From: Hellea sp.
GTDB taxonomy: Bacteria > Pseudomonadota > Alphaproteobacteria > Caulobacterales > Maricaulaceae
DNA length: 64,000 nucleotides
NCBI GenBank assembly: GCA_029250925.1
Contig: JAQXEH010000058.1
Location: 1-64,000, forward strand
Direction of reading: 5' to 3'
Shown here one piece after another: positions 44,041 to 54,750 of the stretch. The position numbers were made by a program, and so were the translations under genes. How positions within the stretch are numbered: the stretch's first letter is position 1; the number at the start of each line of letters is the position of its first letter. A model generated the notes under the pieces. It had not been told where the DNA came from, ran no database searches, and saw nothing but the letters and a program-made list of their open reading frames with translations.

Positions 44041-46695
44041 TCACGCTCTCTTGGATAATATAGCCGCTTGAGCAGCTGCTAACCTGGCGATCGGAACGCG
44101 ATAAGGCGAACAAGAGACATAATCTAAACCAAGATTATGACAAAACTCTATTGAAGAGGGGTCCCCTCCATGCTCGCCGCAAATACCTAACTTAATATCA
44201 CTTCTTGTTTTTCTTCCTTTTAAAACAGCAATATTGATTAATTGACCAACTCCATCTTGATCGAGTGTAACAAAAGGGTCTTTTTCAATAATACCCGCCC
44301 TTACATAATCTGGTAAGAATTTACCAGCGTCATCACGTGAAAGTCCATAAGTTGTTTGAGTAAGGTCATTTGTTCCAAAGCTGAAGAATTCCGCATGGTG
44401 AGCAATCTCCCCTGCAAGTAATGCCGCTCTGGGTAATTCAATCATTGTGCCTATTGAATAGTTTTTAGCGCCAATTTTATCTGCTAATTTTTTGATGGTA
44501 TTACATAATATTTCTAATTCTTCAGGTGAAGAAACTAACGGAATCATAATTTCAGCATTAGGTTTTTTTCCGATTTCACCCTCAACTATAATCTGAGCTT
44601 CAAATATTGCTCTAGCCTGCATTTCATAAATTTCAGGATATGATATACCGAGTCTACAGCCACGATGACCCAACATGGGATTAGTCTCTGCAAGTTCCCT
44701 TGAGCGCAACATAAGTTCTTTTTTCGGCAAACCTAAAGATTTGGCAACTGATGCAATATCGTCTTCTGTATGCGGTAAAAATTCATGCAAAGGAGGGTCC
44801 AATAATCGGATAGTACATGGACGGCCTTCCATTATTCTGAATATTGTAGCGAAATCTTCACGCTGTACTGGTAAGATTTTTTCCAGTGCGTCTTGTCTTC
44901 CGATTTTATTAGACGATAAGATCATTTCACGAAAATGGGCTAGCCGGTGCTCTTCAAAAAACATATGCTCAGTTCTACATAGTCCGATCCCCTCAGCACC
45001 AAAATCTTTGGCAGTTGTAACATCCAAGGGGGTTTCTGCATTAGCCCTTATCTTTAGAGTTCTTGCGGTATCAGCCCAGTTCATAATTTTTGAAAAATCC
45101 CCGGATAATTCAGGTTGCATCATATCAACCAAACCGAAGAATACTTGGCCTGTGGCTCCATCAATTGTTAAAGTGTCTCCTCTCTTGACAACCCGATTCA
45201 TCACTGAAAACTCTTTAGCTTCATAATCAATACGAATATCTCCAGCTCCAGAAACACATGGTCTACCCATACCCCTGGCAACAACTGCCGCATGAGATGT
45301 CATTCCACCTCTGGCAGTTATAATAGCTTCAGCAGCATGCATTCCGTGAATATCTTCTGGACTAGTTTCTGTTCGAACTAATATAACTTTTTTTCCAGCT
45401 TTTTTTAACTCTTCAGCTTCATCAGAGTCAAAAACCACTTCCCCAATGGCTGCACCTGGAGACGCAGGCAAACCCATTGTGAGTAGGTCCCTTTTTGCAT
45501 TTGGGTCAAGTGTTGGATGTAATAATTGGTCCAATGATAAGGGGTCAATGCGTAATAGCGCGTCATCACTGGAAATTTGTCCTGATAATGCCATATCAAC
45601 TGCTATTTTAAATGCTGCCTTCGCGGTTCTCTTACCTGAACGCGTCTGAAGTAGCCAAAGTTTTCCTCTCTCAACTGTGAATTCAATATCCTGCATATCT
45701 TTGTAATGATTTTCTAATGTCTCAAAGGTTTCGGAAAGCTCGGCAAACACCTCAGGAAAAGCCTCTTCCATAGACAGGCTTTCTTCCCCCATTTCTAAGC
45801 GGGCTACCTTAGTTAAAGATTGTGGGGTTCTTATTCCAGCTACAACATCTTCTCCCTGTGCGTTTATTAAATACTCACCATAATAACTTTTTTCTCCGTT
45901 AGATGGGTTCCGAGTAAATGCCACACCAGTTGCTGATGTATCACCCATATTTCCGAACACCATTGCCTGAACATTTACTGCAGTTCCCCAAGCAGCAGGT
46001 ATGCTATTAAGTCGACGATAAACAACAGCGCGTTCATTCATCCAACTTCCAAAAACAGCATCAATTGCCCCTTGAAGTTGCTTCATAGGGTCCTGTGGAA
46101 ATTGATAGCCTAATTCACGAGCCACAGCAGTTTTATATTTATCAATGATAATTGCCCAATCGTCAGCAGAAAGCTCTGTATCAAGATTGCAACCTTGGCT
46201 ATCTTTATAAATTTCTAATATATCTTCAAATGTGTGGTGATGTACACCTAATACAACATCAGAATACATAGTAATAAAGCGCCTGTAACTATCCAACGCA
46301 AAGCGTCTATCGCCTGAAAGTTTTGCTAAACCCTCAACAGTTTCGTCATTTAAACCAAGATTTAAAACTGTGTCCATCATACCAGGCATTGATGCACGCG
46401 CACCTGAACGCACAGATAATAATAATGGATTTGAGTTACTTCCGAATAACTTTCCTGTTATTTTTTCTATAGTTTTTAAGCCATCATTAGTTTGAGCAGA
46501 AAGTTTATCAGGGTATTTATTTCCATTATCATAAAAACTAGTACACACATCTGTAGATAAGGTAAAACCAGGGGGAACTGGCAATCCAAGGGATGCCATC
46601 TCCGCTAAGTTAGCACCTTTGCCTCCAAGTAAATTTTTCATCGCTGTATTCCCTTCAGCTTGCCCTCCGCCGAAAGAATAAACCCATTTTGTCAT
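44041..46695 (-). CDS. ppdK: Pyruvate, phosphate dikinase
   Basis: 884 residues. Interconverts pyruvate, ATP and phosphate with PEP, AMP and PPi. N-terminal nucleotide domain KNLLGGKGANLAEMASLGLP; phosphohistidine domain GGMTSHAAVVARGMGRPCVSG shown as GGMTSHAAVVA; PEP-binding barrel with GLCRTEHMF, GTNDLTQTTYGLSRDD and the C-terminal GICGEHGGDP. All catalytic parts are intact. It follows glyS by 20 bases, the usual glyQ-glyS-ppdK order. Confidence 0.97.
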   Translation of the reverse strand: MTKWVYSFGGGQAEGNTAMKNLLGGKGANLAEMASLGLPVPPGFTLSTDVCTSFYDNGNKYPDKLSAQTNDGLKTIEKITGKLFGSNSNPLLLSVRSGARASMPGMMDTVLNLGLNDETVEGLAKLSGDRRFALDSYRRFITMYSDVVLGVHHHTFEDILEIYKDSQGCNLDTELSADDWAIIIDKYKTAVARELGYQFPQDPMKQLQGAIDAVFGSWMNERAVVYRRLNSIPAAWGTAVNVQAMVFGNMGDTSATGVAFTRNPSNGEKSYYGEYLINAQGEDVVAGIRTPQSLTKVARLEMGEESLSMEEAFPEVFAELSETFETLENHYKDMQDIEFTVERGKLWLLQTRSGKRTAKAAFKIAVDMALSGQISSDDALLRIDPLSLDQLLHPTLDPNAKRDLLTMGLPASPGAAIGEVVFDSDEAEELKKAGKKVILVRTETSPEDIHGMHAAEAIITARGGMTSHAAVVARGMGRPCVSGAGDIRIDYEAKEFSVMNRVVKRGDTLTIDGATGQVFFGLVDMMQPELSGDFSKIMNWADTARTLKIRANAETPLDVTTAKDFGAEGIGLCRTEHMFFEEHRLAHFREMILSSNKIGRQDALEKILPVQREDFATIFRIMEGRPCTIRLLDPPLHEFLPHTEDDIASVAKSLGLPKKELMLRSRELAETNPMLGHRGCRLGISYPEIYEMQARAIFEAQIIVEGEIGKKPNAEIMIPLVSSPEELEILCNTIKKLADKIGAKNYSIGTMIELPRAALLAGEIAHHAEFFSFGTNDLTQTTYGLSRDDAGKFLPDYVRAGIIEKDPFVTLDQDGVGQLINIAVLKGRKTRSDIKLGICGEHGGDPSSIEFCHNLGLDYVSCSPYRVPIARLAAAQAAILSKRA

Positions 46696-46715
46696 TGAAC
46701 TATGATCCCTGTAGT

Positions 46716-48788
46716 TTAACCCGTAATAGCATCAAAATCAGCTATTTCTAGGGCAGTATCACGTAACATAATTAAAAGTCTAAGGTTGTTTGCCCGTATA
46801 TCTGGATTTTCATCATTTACCTTCACCTCATCAAAGAAAAGGTCTATTGGTTTCCGCAACTTAGACAGCGCTGTCATAGCCATAGAATATGACTCATTAC
46901 CCATTTCAAGAACTATACTTTTTCTCGCTTGAATTAATGCGTCTAATAACTCTTTTGCTCTTTTATGCGTCAATGTGTCAATATCACCGCTCGGTAATTC
47001 AGCCTTTTTCTCCTCTGCTTTAAGTATATTTCCAGAGCGCTTGCAAACAGAAAGCAAGTTTGTTCCTTCTTCCGTAGATAAAAATGCCTGCAAAGATTCA
47101 ACACGATTCGTAGCCGACAAAAGATCATCAACACCGCGTTTTAAAACAGCGTTAATAAGATCTTGCCTCATGTCATTATCACGAAGGTAAATTTTAAACC
47201 GCTCAATAATAAAAGATAGAAGACTATCAATAACTGAAACGTCCAATTCAGGTAAACAAGGTTTGGCGATGACCCTAGAAGTTACTGCCATTTCTAAAAT
47301 GTTTGAAATATTTAATTTTATCTTATTTTCCAGTATTATTCTTACTACCCCTAATGCCGCTCGCCTCAAGGCGAATGGGTCTTTAGATCCTGTCGGCTTT
47401 TCCTGTATCCCCCAAAAACAGAGTAATGTGTCAATTTTATCAGCTAGAGCTACCGCGATTGCTACAGAATTACTTGGGACATTATCACTGGGACCTTGTG
47501 GCTTATATTGATCTTCAATCGCCTTAATAATATTTTTATTTCCACCCTCTGCGGCGTAATACATAGCACCAATTTGGCCTTGCAAACTAGTGAATTCAAT
47601 AACCATATTTGTTACAAGGTCACATTTTGCTAACCGCGCAGCCTTTTTTACAAGTTCAGGATCTGCATCAAGATAAGGAGCCATTAAAGCCGCAAGCACT
47701 GCGACTCTTTCAGATTTGTCTCTAATAGAACCAAGTTTTTTATGAAAGACTATTGAGTTTAATTTGGAGTAATTTTCTTCTAAATCAAACTTCATATCCT
47801 CTTTTTGAAAAAATTTGGCGTCTGAAAGCCTTGCAGATAAAACCTTAGCATTACCCTTTGCAATTTCTGCTCCGCCATCGGGCGCAGTCTGATTTGAAAC
47901 TACAATAAAGTGTGGGGAGAGACTTCCAGTAGATGGGTCTCTCACTGCAAAATATTTTTGATGTGTTCGCATGGATAGCTTTATTACTTCAGAGGGTAAC
48001 TCTAAAAATAGAGGGTCCATATGACCTAATAAAACATTAGGCCACTCAACTAAACCTGATACTTCATCAATTAATGAAATATCATCAATTAATTCTAATC
48101 CATTTTCCTCACAAATATTTTTTGCATCATTATGGATTTTATTTTTCCTATCTTGATGGGAGATCATTACATGTCCCTCATTTTCAAGTTTATGGCAATA
48201 ATCAGAGAAGTTTTTTACAGTAAAAGGACCCTTCCCGTGCATTCGATGACCTTCGGTCATTCTACCTGCTTTTATATTATCGACTGTACAATCTATTAGT
48301 TTGCCATCGACCAAACAAATAATTCCTCTTAGGGGCCTTACCCAACGAAAACCAGACGTCCCTGATTTCATTGACTTAGGCCAAGGAAAATTATTCATAA
48401 CAGACACTAAAACTTCAGAAACTATTTGGTCACTATTAAGACCTTTTTTTTCAGTTTTAGTATAATAATAATCACCTTTTTTTTCATCAACCTTGATGCA
48501 AGCGTCAGACAAACTATTTAACCCCGCACTGCGAAGAAATCCTTCAATTGCTTTTTCCGGGGCATTAACCCTTGGTCCTTTTTTTTCTTCCGAAAGGTTT
48601 GGCGACTTGAGTGGAATATCAGCTTTAAATATTAGCCTTCTGGGGCCTGTATGATATATTATTTTTTCACATAATAACCCTTCTTTTTTTAGTCCAGATA
48701 CCATGAGTTTTGAAAAATTTTCTCCTGCTTTTAATTGCATTCTAGCAGGAATTTCTTCACTAAAAATTTCAATAAAAAGTTCTGCCAT
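46716..48788 (-). CDS. glyS: Glycine--tRNA ligase beta subunit
   Basis: 690 residues from the ATG at 48786-48788, two bases after the glyQ stop; an ATG at 48803 would overlap glyQ. GGAAAA precedes the chosen start. Signatures are AELFIEIFSEEIPARMQ, TGPRRL, KSMKSGTSGFRWVRPLR and FFQKEDMKFDL. The C-terminal part is the tRNA-binding region. It works as an alpha2-beta2 tetramer with GlyQ. Confidence 0.97.
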   Translation of the reverse strand: MAELFIEIFSEEIPARMQLKAGENFSKLMVSGLKKEGLLCEKIIYHTGPRRLIFKADIPLKSPNLSEEKKGPRVNAPEKAIEGFLRSAGLNSLSDACIKVDEKKGDYYYTKTEKKGLNSDQIVSEVLVSVMNNFPWPKSMKSGTSGFRWVRPLRGIICLVDGKLIDCTVDNIKAGRMTEGHRMHGKGPFTVKNFSDYCHKLENEGHVMISHQDRKNKIHNDAKNICEENGLELIDDISLIDEVSGLVEWPNVLLGHMDPLFLELPSEVIKLSMRTHQKYFAVRDPSTGSLSPHFIVVSNQTAPDGGAEIAKGNAKVLSARLSDAKFFQKEDMKFDLEENYSKLNSIVFHKKLGSIRDKSERVAVLAALMAPYLDADPELVKKAARLAKCDLVTNMVIEFTSLQGQIGAMYYAAEGGNKNIIKAIEDQYKPQGPSDNVPSNSVAIAVALADKIDTLLCFWGIQEKPTGSKDPFALRRAALGVVRIILENKIKLNISNILEMAVTSRVIAKPCLPELDVSVIDSLLSFIIERFKIYLRDNDMRQDLINAVLKRGVDDLLSATNRVESLQAFLSTEEGTNLLSVCKRSGNILKAEEKKAELPSGDIDTLTHKRAKELLDALIQARKSIVLEMGNESYSMAMTALSKLRKPIDLFFDEVKVNDENPDIRANNLRLLIMLRDTALEIADFDAITG

Positions 48789-48790
48789 TT

Positions 48791-49720
48791 TTAATTTTTC
48801 CATGCTTTTTCTTTAATGTTATTTTCTTTGTTTACATAAGAATTAGCGCAAGCTTTAGTGAGATCTCTAACACGTTTTATATACTCTTGCCTCTGTGTTG
48901 GTGAAACAACGCCCCTGGCATCAAGCAAATTAAACAGATGCGATGCCTTCAAAGCATGCTCATATGCAGGCAAAGGAAGAGCAATATCAAGTTCAAGGAG
49001 CGCCATGCATTCCTCTTCAGCAAATTTGAATTTCTCTAAGATTTTATATGTATCAGCGTATTCAAAATTATAAGCAGATTGTTGCACTTCATTTTGATGA
49101 AATATATCACCATATAAGACTTCTGGAGTACCATTACTTTTATTTTCTTCTGTGAAGACAAGGTCATAAACATTATCAACCCCCTGAACATACATAGCTA
49201 GACGCTCTAATCCATAAGTTAGTTCACCTGAAACAATATCAAGCTCGATTCCTCCTACCTGTTGGAAATACGTGTACTGACTCACCTCCATGCCATCACA
49301 CCAAACTTCCCAACCCAAACCCCAAGCACCAACAGTGGGGTTTTCCCAGTCATCTTCAACAAAACGAATGTCATGCAAATCCATATCAATCCCTATAGCA
49401 GCTAAGCTACCAAGGTATAATTCTTGAAAATTAACGGGATTAGGCTTCATTATTACTTGGAATTGATAATAATGTTGTAACCTATTAGGATTTTCACCAT
49501 ATCTACCATCTGCAGGTCTTCTTGAGGGCTGAACATAAGCAACGTTCCAAGGCTTTTTACCTAGGGACCTCAAAACTGTTGCAGGGTGCAATGTTCCCGC
49601 TCCTACCTCCGTATCAAAAGGCTGTAAAATTACACAGCCCTGACTCGCCCAATAGTTTTGTAAAGTAAGGATCAACCCCTGAAAGGACTGCACTGATTTA
49701 ATTTTATTTTTCATTTTCAT
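48791..49720 (-). CDS. glyQ: Glycine--tRNA ligase alpha subunit
   Basis: 309 residues. [60 protein letters not shown] and the active-site [21 protein letters not shown] identify the catalytic class II subunit. Length and motifs are typical. In many relatives a methyltransferase and an S49 peptidase sit between DUF2007 and glyQ; here they are absent and DUF2007 is only 62 bases away. Confidence 0.97.
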   Translation of the reverse strand: MKMKNKIKSVQSFQGLILTLQNYWASQGCVILQPFDTEVGAGTLHPATVLRSLGKKPWNVAYVQPSRRPADGRYGENPNRLQHYYQFQVIMKPNPVNFQELYLGSLAAIGIDMDLHDIRFVEDDWENPTVGAWGLGWEVWCDGMEVSQYTYFQQVGGIELDIVSGELTYGLERLAMYVQGVDNVYDLVFTEENKSNGTPEVLYGDIFHQNEVQQSAYNFEYADTYKILEKFKFAEEECMALLELDIALPLPAYEHALKASHLFNLLDARGVVSPTQRQEYIKRVRDLTKACANSYVNKENNIKEKAWKN

Positions 49721-49782
49721 ACTATAGGGTTCTGACGTTTAAGTTGAGACAAACCTAGTTAAAAACCCATAAATTTCAACCC

Positions 49783-50007
49783 TTAAGGTTGGTGTATTTG
49801 ATTTGACAGTCCCGCATATTTAAACACATCAACCGCATCTGCAAAATCATCATCTAAAACCATCAAACGCCTCGGTATAATACCAATTGAACCCTCTATT
49901 ATACTAACATTTTCATCCATCGTAAAAAACGGAATGTCAGCTTCCTTCAAAATAGCCTGCGCATAATTTAAAGTGGCCAAGTTTACAGTTTTTAATATTG
50001 GGGTCAT
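49783..50007 (-). CDS. DUF2007-family small protein
   Basis: 74 residues from the ATG at 50005-50007; a TTG four codons upstream is the alternative. TPILKTVNLATLNYAQAILKEADIPF and RRLMVLDDDFADAVDVF carry the DUF2007 pattern, a beta-alpha-beta-beta domain often called putative signal-transducing protein. Function unknown. It is divergent from the polyprenyl synthase gene and precedes glyQ-glyS, as in other alphaproteobacteria. Confidence 0.83.
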   Translation of the reverse strand: MTPILKTVNLATLNYAQAILKEADIPFFTMDENVSIIEGSIGIIPRRLMVLDDDFADAVDVFKYAGLSNQIHQP

Positions 50008-50110
50008 TATAAAACTCAATTTATGCCCTGCGACAGCAAAAGCTCTTGTGGGTTAGTTTTTAAAACACTAGTGATATTAATCAATCTTAGAAACCCTTAA
50101 AGGGGAATAT

Positions 50111-51124
50111 GTGAACGCTCAACCACAACTAATTAATAAAGTAGACCGTAGTCCCGCTGAAAAACTATGGAAAATGGCTGCTAGTGATATGGCATCTGTT
50201 GACCAATTGATATTAGAAAGAATGCAAAGTCCGGTAGGTTTAATTCCAGATCTCGCAAAACATTTAATTAGCGCAGGTGGAAAACGATTGAGACCCCTAC
50301 TGACTGTAGCAACATCTCAAATGTGTGGATATAAAGGAGATAAGCACCACAAACTTGCAGCTGCTGTTGAGTTTATACACTCAGCTACACTCCTACATGA
50401 TGATGTAGTAGATGACAGTACGCTGAGAAGAGGTAAAAAACCAGCCAATCTAGTATGGGGAAATAGCCCTTCAATTCTAGTTGGTGATTTTTTATTTGCA
50501 CGGGCTTTTAACTTAATGGTTGAAACTAATTCGTTGGAAGCACTTAACATTTTAGCAAATGCATCTTCTGTAATAGCAGAGGGAGAGGTAAGACAGCTAG
50601 CAGCTTTAGGAAACATGCAGATGGATGAAGTATCTTATATGCAAGTTATATCAGCAAAAACTGCTGCATTGTTCGCAGCCTCCACTGAAGTGTCAGCTGT
50701 TATTACATTTCAATCTGAAGAAAAAAGAAAAGCACTCCATGGTTATGGCTTAAAAATTGGCCTCGCATTTCAACTTGTCGATGATGCACTTGATTATAGT
50801 GGATTTGAAAGCAAATTAGGTAAATCAGTAGGGGATGATTTCAGAGAGGGAAAAATGACCCTACCAGTTATTCGTGCCATTGAGTTTTCTAAGCATGAAA
50901 ATCATAGTTTTTGGCACAGAGTAATAGTTGAAAGAAAACAAAATAATGAAGACTTTAAAAAAGCAGTGCTGTTAATACAGAGCTCAAAATCTATCGAAAG
51001 TACAATGGAATTAGCTCGGCAATATTCACTGGAAGCAAAAGAGCTGCTTAATGTTTTTGATCCTAGCCCATGGAGAACTACACTAGAAGAATTGGCTAGT
51101 TATATTGTTGATAGAGCAAGCTGA
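50111..51124 (+). CDS. ispB: Polyprenyl (octa-/decaprenyl) diphosphate synthase
   Basis: 337 residues starting at GTG with AGGGG upstream. First Asp-rich motif LLHDDVVDDSTLRRG (D97, D98, D101), GGKRLRP for the IPP site and second motif FQLVDDALDYSG. It makes the long side chain of ubiquinone. The large residues ahead of the first Asp-rich motif would be needed to judge chain length; octa or deca cannot be told apart here. Ends 4 bases before the end of the convergent WecA-like gene. Confidence 0.9.
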   Translation: MNAQPQLINKVDRSPAEKLWKMAASDMASVDQLILERMQSPVGLIPDLAKHLISAGGKRLRPLLTVATSQMCGYKGDKHHKLAAAVEFIHSATLLHDDVVDDSTLRRGKKPANLVWGNSPSILVGDFLFARAFNLMVETNSLEALNILANASSVIAEGEVRQLAALGNMQMDEVSYMQVISAKTAALFAASTEVSAVITFQSEEKRKALHGYGLKIGLAFQLVDDALDYSGFESKLGKSVGDDFREGKMTLPVIRAIEFSKHENHSFWHRVIVERKQNNEDFKKAVLLIQSSKSIESTMELARQYSLEAKELLNVFDPSPWRTTLEELASYIVDRAS

Positions 51125-51127
51125 AAA

Positions 51128-52186
51128 TTATGCCTTCCGGCTTTTACCTTTTTGTTTCAATACTATATCTCTCTTAATAAAATACCTAACAGATGCAGCT
51201 GTTGTAATTGAAATTAAGAGTACCCACATAGAAATCCTAATTTCTTTAATCACACAAAAAATAGTTAAAGATGAAATAAACATACCTGTAGCTAAGTATG
51301 CTATAGATACTCTAGTGTGGCTTACATTTTGAGCAATTAACACTTGGTACAAGTGATCTTTATGCGCCGAGAAAAAGGAACCTCTAAGCCGTACTCTTCC
51401 CAGCATAGTTATAAAAATATCAGATAAAAATGGAAGAATTAAGAGCGGACCCACATAAAGAAGATCATGATTATCTGTCTCTTTTACCAAAAGCAATGCA
51501 GAGAAAGAGAAAATAAAACCCGTTAATAAAGAACCAGTATCTCCCGCAAATATTTTGGAATTATTACCAAAATTAAAAGGTAATAATCCTAGTAAGCCAA
51601 AACATAATGTAAGTCCTATAATCATTGTAGTTACGGCCCCTGATATAAATGCAATTATAGATAATGAAAAAGTAGCCAGAAACATAAAACTAGCCATTAG
51701 GCCATTAGCGCCATCCATAAAATTAATTCCATTTATACAAACAAATATCCATAGGACTGAACCAGTTAACCCAACTAAATAAGGCAAGTTAATTGTGCTA
51801 TAAAATCCTGGCAATGAAGTAGCTGGTCCAATAAGAATTACAGCAACAATTGAAATAAAAATTATTATCGTAAATTTATGTATGGCTCTTATTTCAAAAA
51901 TATCATCAAGCACTCCCAAAAAAGAGATCATTATTGCGCAAACTAAAAAATAAGGTAAATCTTTAGATAAAGACACTTCAGGAATAAAAGTATTTATTAA
52001 AATTAGTGAAAACCCGAGCGCTGCTATAATCCCTAAACCACCACCAGTGGGGTTTGTTTTATTATGGATAGAACGATAATTAGGACTATCACTCAAATTT
52101 ACTAATACCATAAGCTTACAAATTACAAATGACACAATGAAACATCCAAGCCCAACATAAAAAATATCTGAATTCAAAGTTATCAT
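51128..52186 (-). CDS. WecA/MraY-family undecaprenyl-phosphate sugar-phosphate transferase
   Basis: 352 residues with about 11 membrane helices. Cytosolic motifs are GGGLGII, the catalytic FLGVLDDIFEIRA, NGINFMDGANGL, IFAGDTGSLL and AHKDHLYQVL. It should attach a sugar-1-phosphate (GlcNAc or similar) to undecaprenyl phosphate, the first step of O-antigen or capsule-type glycans. The HKDH loop and the lack of murein neighbours argue for WecA/WbpL rather than MraY. Starts directly after the ispE stop; last gene of the ETF-QO operon. Confidence 0.85.
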   Translation of the reverse strand: MITLNSDIFYVGLGCFIVSFVICKLMVLVNLSDSPNYRSIHNKTNPTGGGLGIIAALGFSLILINTFIPEVSLSKDLPYFLVCAIMISFLGVLDDIFEIRAIHKFTIIIFISIVAVILIGPATSLPGFYSTINLPYLVGLTGSVLWIFVCINGINFMDGANGLMASFMFLATFSLSIIAFISGAVTTMIIGLTLCFGLLGLLPFNFGNNSKIFAGDTGSLLTGFIFSFSALLLVKETDNHDLLYVGPLLILPFLSDIFITMLGRVRLRGSFFSAHKDHLYQVLIAQNVSHTRVSIAYLATGMFISSLTIFCVIKEIRISMWVLLISITTAASVRYFIKRDIVLKQKGKSRKA

Positions 52187-53026
52187 TTATTTATCGCCTA
52201 ATATGGTAGTCTCGCACCACCAATCAGGCGCTATAGATCTGATTGCATTAGCCGCCTTTAAAGATGCCCCTGCATCTTTAAAAAGGCCATAACATGTGGG
52301 GCCTGAACCAGACATTCGTGCAAGACAGCATCCAGTCTGGTTATTAATGATGCTCAATACATCCCCTATGATAGGCTCCAGTGATATAGCCGCAGCTTCG
52401 AGGTCATTTCTTCCATTTATTGCTCTGATAAGCAAAGATCCTTCAGTTGTAGTTGGTAATATTGAACCACCTTTAACAAACATGTCATCAAAAGCTTTAA
52501 ATACCTTTGCAGTTGAAACACTCACCCTGGGGTTAACAAGTACTGCATTTACTTGTCCCAAGCCAGGAAGAAAGAATAAGTTTTCTCCGATTCCACTCAT
52601 TTGTGCAGTTTTTGAAAACAAACAAACGGGTACGTCAGCACCAAGAGACATGGCTACCTGAATGCTCTCACTATTAAAAATACGCATTACTGCAGCAGCA
52701 TTTGCACTACCTCCCCCAATACCTGCAGATACAGGTAAGTTTTTTAATAATTTAATATGTCGCGGACTACGGTCTATTGCTTTCAACGCTTGTATTGTTG
52801 AGTTAGACTCGTTTGCATTAAGCATATATCCAAATGGACCCGTAATTGATATCTTATTTTCTTTTGAAGGCACAATTAAGACTTCATCTGCAATATCGGA
52901 AAAAACAACAAGACTATTTAATGGATGATAACCATATTGAGAATGGGAAATATCATTAATTTTAGAGCCCACATGGAGCGTTAAGTTAATTTTAGCTTTC
53001 GCTCGCTCTTGGTATTCATAAGTCAC
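52187..53026 (-). CDS. ispE: 4-diphosphocytidyl-2-C-methyl-D-erythritol kinase
   Basis: 279 residues, GHMP kinase of the MEP isoprenoid pathway. Start is GTG at 53024-53026, overlapping the TPR gene stop by one base (TAGTG). AKAKINLTLHVG near the N-terminus, the ATP loop LPVSAGIGGGSANAAAVMR and the late MSGSGPTCYGLF are diagnostic. It feeds the prenyl precursors used by the polyprenyl synthase on the other strand. Confidence 0.94.
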   Translation of the reverse strand: MTYEYQERAKAKINLTLHVGSKINDISHSQYGYHPLNSLVVFSDIADEVLIVPSKENKISITGPFGYMLNANESNSTIQALKAIDRSPRHIKLLKNLPVSAGIGGGSANAAAVMRIFNSESIQVAMSLGADVPVCLFSKTAQMSGIGENLFFLPGLGQVNAVLVNPRVSVSTAKVFKAFDDMFVKGGSILPTTTEGSLLIRAINGRNDLEAAAISLEPIIGDVLSIINNQTGCCLARMSGSGPTCYGLFKDAGASLKAANAIRSIAPDWWCETTILGDK

Positions 53027-54729
53027 TATGATTGAGATCCAATATGTTGGTGCTGATAAACAAACTGACCATCTAGTTTTTCAACTATATAATCCTTTTC
53101 TTTCGCAGTAGGATTATAATCTAAAGCTCGTTTCCATTGATACATTGCCTCTTTTTTTCTTCCTATCACCCAATAAATATCTCCTAAATGATCAATTATT
53201 GTTGCAGAAGTTGGAGATAGTTCTACAGCTGCTTCTAAATTAAGCTTGGCTTTTTTTAAATTCCCTAACTTGTAATGGGCCCAACCTAAGCTATCAGTTA
53301 TTGCACCGCTATTAGGGCTCAATTCTACTGCTTTTTGTATCATCTCAAGAGATGTTGATAAATATTCTCCTCTGTCTATCCATGTATAACCTAAATAATT
53401 TAATGCATCAGCATGATTGGGGTCTATAGACAAAACTTTTTTAAAGTCAGCTTCCGCTTTATCCCATTTACCAATTCTCTCGTAGCAAATCCCTCTAAAA
53501 TATAATGCTTGAGGATTAGTTTTTAATTCTTGGTCAGTCATTTTATAAATTAAGTCATCATAGACAGGTAAGGCATTAATATAATCTTCACGAATAATAT
53601 ATGCCCTTCCCAAAGCCTCCTGCGTGACTACCGTTGGCTTATCAATATTAAGTTTATGTAAAATATTAAATGCTTTTTGATCAGACTTTTTATTTAAATA
53701 TAGATTTGCAGCGGATAGTTTAGCGGTAATATTATAGCTCGATTTATCTGAGACACTTAGGTAAAGACCCAAAGCTTCTGATGGTCGTTTAGTATTCTCA
53801 AGTAATTCCCCAAGCCATATAGTTGCTTTATCATGATCTGGGTCAAGGTCTAATGCCAACCGTAATAAAATCTCGCCTGCATCGCTTGAACGATTAGCAA
53901 CAAAAAACCAATAGGAAGGCTCTGTTAGTGCTCTAGCTGCCTCTTGTATCGCTGTTTTCTCAATATTTTTAGTTGTTTCAGACTTAAGTAGCTTTATGTA
54001 TCTTTCAATTGGACCTCCCCCTCGGAGATTATTTTCTTTTGAATAGTGTTCGAGTTCAAGCAAAGCATCCTTATTTCTATCTCTTGAGTTTAAGAAGCGT
54101 GCTTTTGATAAATAATACTCTGTTCTTAGTTGCCCACTATTCTCAACAAGTTTAAATGCCTCTAATGCTCGGTCCGTGTCTCCAATTAAGCCCTCAGCCT
54201 TTGCAATTTGTAATTGCCCTAAGTTTTGGAAATAAACACCACCTTCGAGGGATAAAAACTCATCGCGAGCTTTATCAATGTCCCCTAAAGCTACAAAGTT
54301 CCAGCCAGCTAATAAACCCTTCATAATACTAATTGTGACCTCATCAGTTCCATGACTTAAATACTGATTTGCTGTTTCATGAAGTCCTTGAGATAAAGCC
54401 CGGTATCCTAACAAAAAATTACTTAAAGGATCATTTTTGTCTTTTTTATTGATAACTTCAGCATGCTGATGTGCTAGAGCTAAATTATTCGCCACTATAG
54501 CAGAACTAATAGCTTTCTGCCCAAGAGAAACTTTAAAATCAGAATATTCAAAAGCAGTAGTTAAGTAATCAGATCTAAATTGTGACTCCTTAATTCTACT
54601 CGCGTAACTTCCAGCCAGAAAGCTACTAAAGACTTTAGTTTCAGACTGAATGGGCTGAAGGCGGGCTGTCGTACAGGATGCCAATATTAGAAACGACACG
54701 AACGAAGCATAAATTTGTAGTTTAAACAA
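53026..54729 (-). CDS. TPR-repeat lipoprotein
   Basis: 567 residues. The signal peptide ends in the lipobox LILASC (C at about 19). The rest is a helical solenoid of tetratricopeptide repeats, clearest in the last third: ALYFRGICYERIGKWDKAEADFKKV, and ALNYLGYTWIDRGEY, and ITDSLGWAHYKLGNLKKAKLNLEAA (shown in parts: RGICYERIGKWDKAEADF, LGWAHYKLGNLKKAKLNL). Such proteins are common between ETF-QO and ispE in this class and probably scaffold envelope complexes. No enzymatic domain is visible. Confidence 0.85.
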   Translation of the reverse strand: MFKLQIYASFVSFLILASCTTARLQPIQSETKVFSSFLAGSYASRIKESQFRSDYLTTAFEYSDFKVSLGQKAISSAIVANNLALAHQHAEVINKKDKNDPLSNFLLGYRALSQGLHETANQYLSHGTDEVTISIMKGLLAGWNFVALGDIDKARDEFLSLEGGVYFQNLGQLQIAKAEGLIGDTDRALEAFKLVENSGQLRTEYYLSKARFLNSRDRNKDALLELEHYSKENNLRGGGPIERYIKLLKSETTKNIEKTAIQEAARALTEPSYWFFVANRSSDAGEILLRLALDLDPDHDKATIWLGELLENTKRPSEALGLYLSVSDKSSYNITAKLSAANLYLNKKSDQKAFNILHKLNIDKPTVVTQEALGRAYIIREDYINALPVYDDLIYKMTDQELKTNPQALYFRGICYERIGKWDKAEADFKKVLSIDPNHADALNYLGYTWIDRGEYLSTSLEMIQKAVELSPNSGAITDSLGWAHYKLGNLKKAKLNLEAAVELSPTSATIIDHLGDIYWVIGRKKEAMYQWKRALDYNPTAKEKDYIVEKLDGQFVYQHQHIGSQS

Positions 54730-54750
54730 AACAACTTCCTAGTTTTAATG

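Noticed and set aside
51130-51145. GCC-TTCC-GGC followed by T-rich sequence between ispB and the WecA-like gene, as a terminator
   Set aside because: Stem only three pairs and it lies within the C-terminal codons of the WecA-like gene.
51128-52186. Reading the sugar-phosphate transferase as MraY
   Set aside because: The HKDH loop and absence of mur genes nearby fit WecA/WbpL better.
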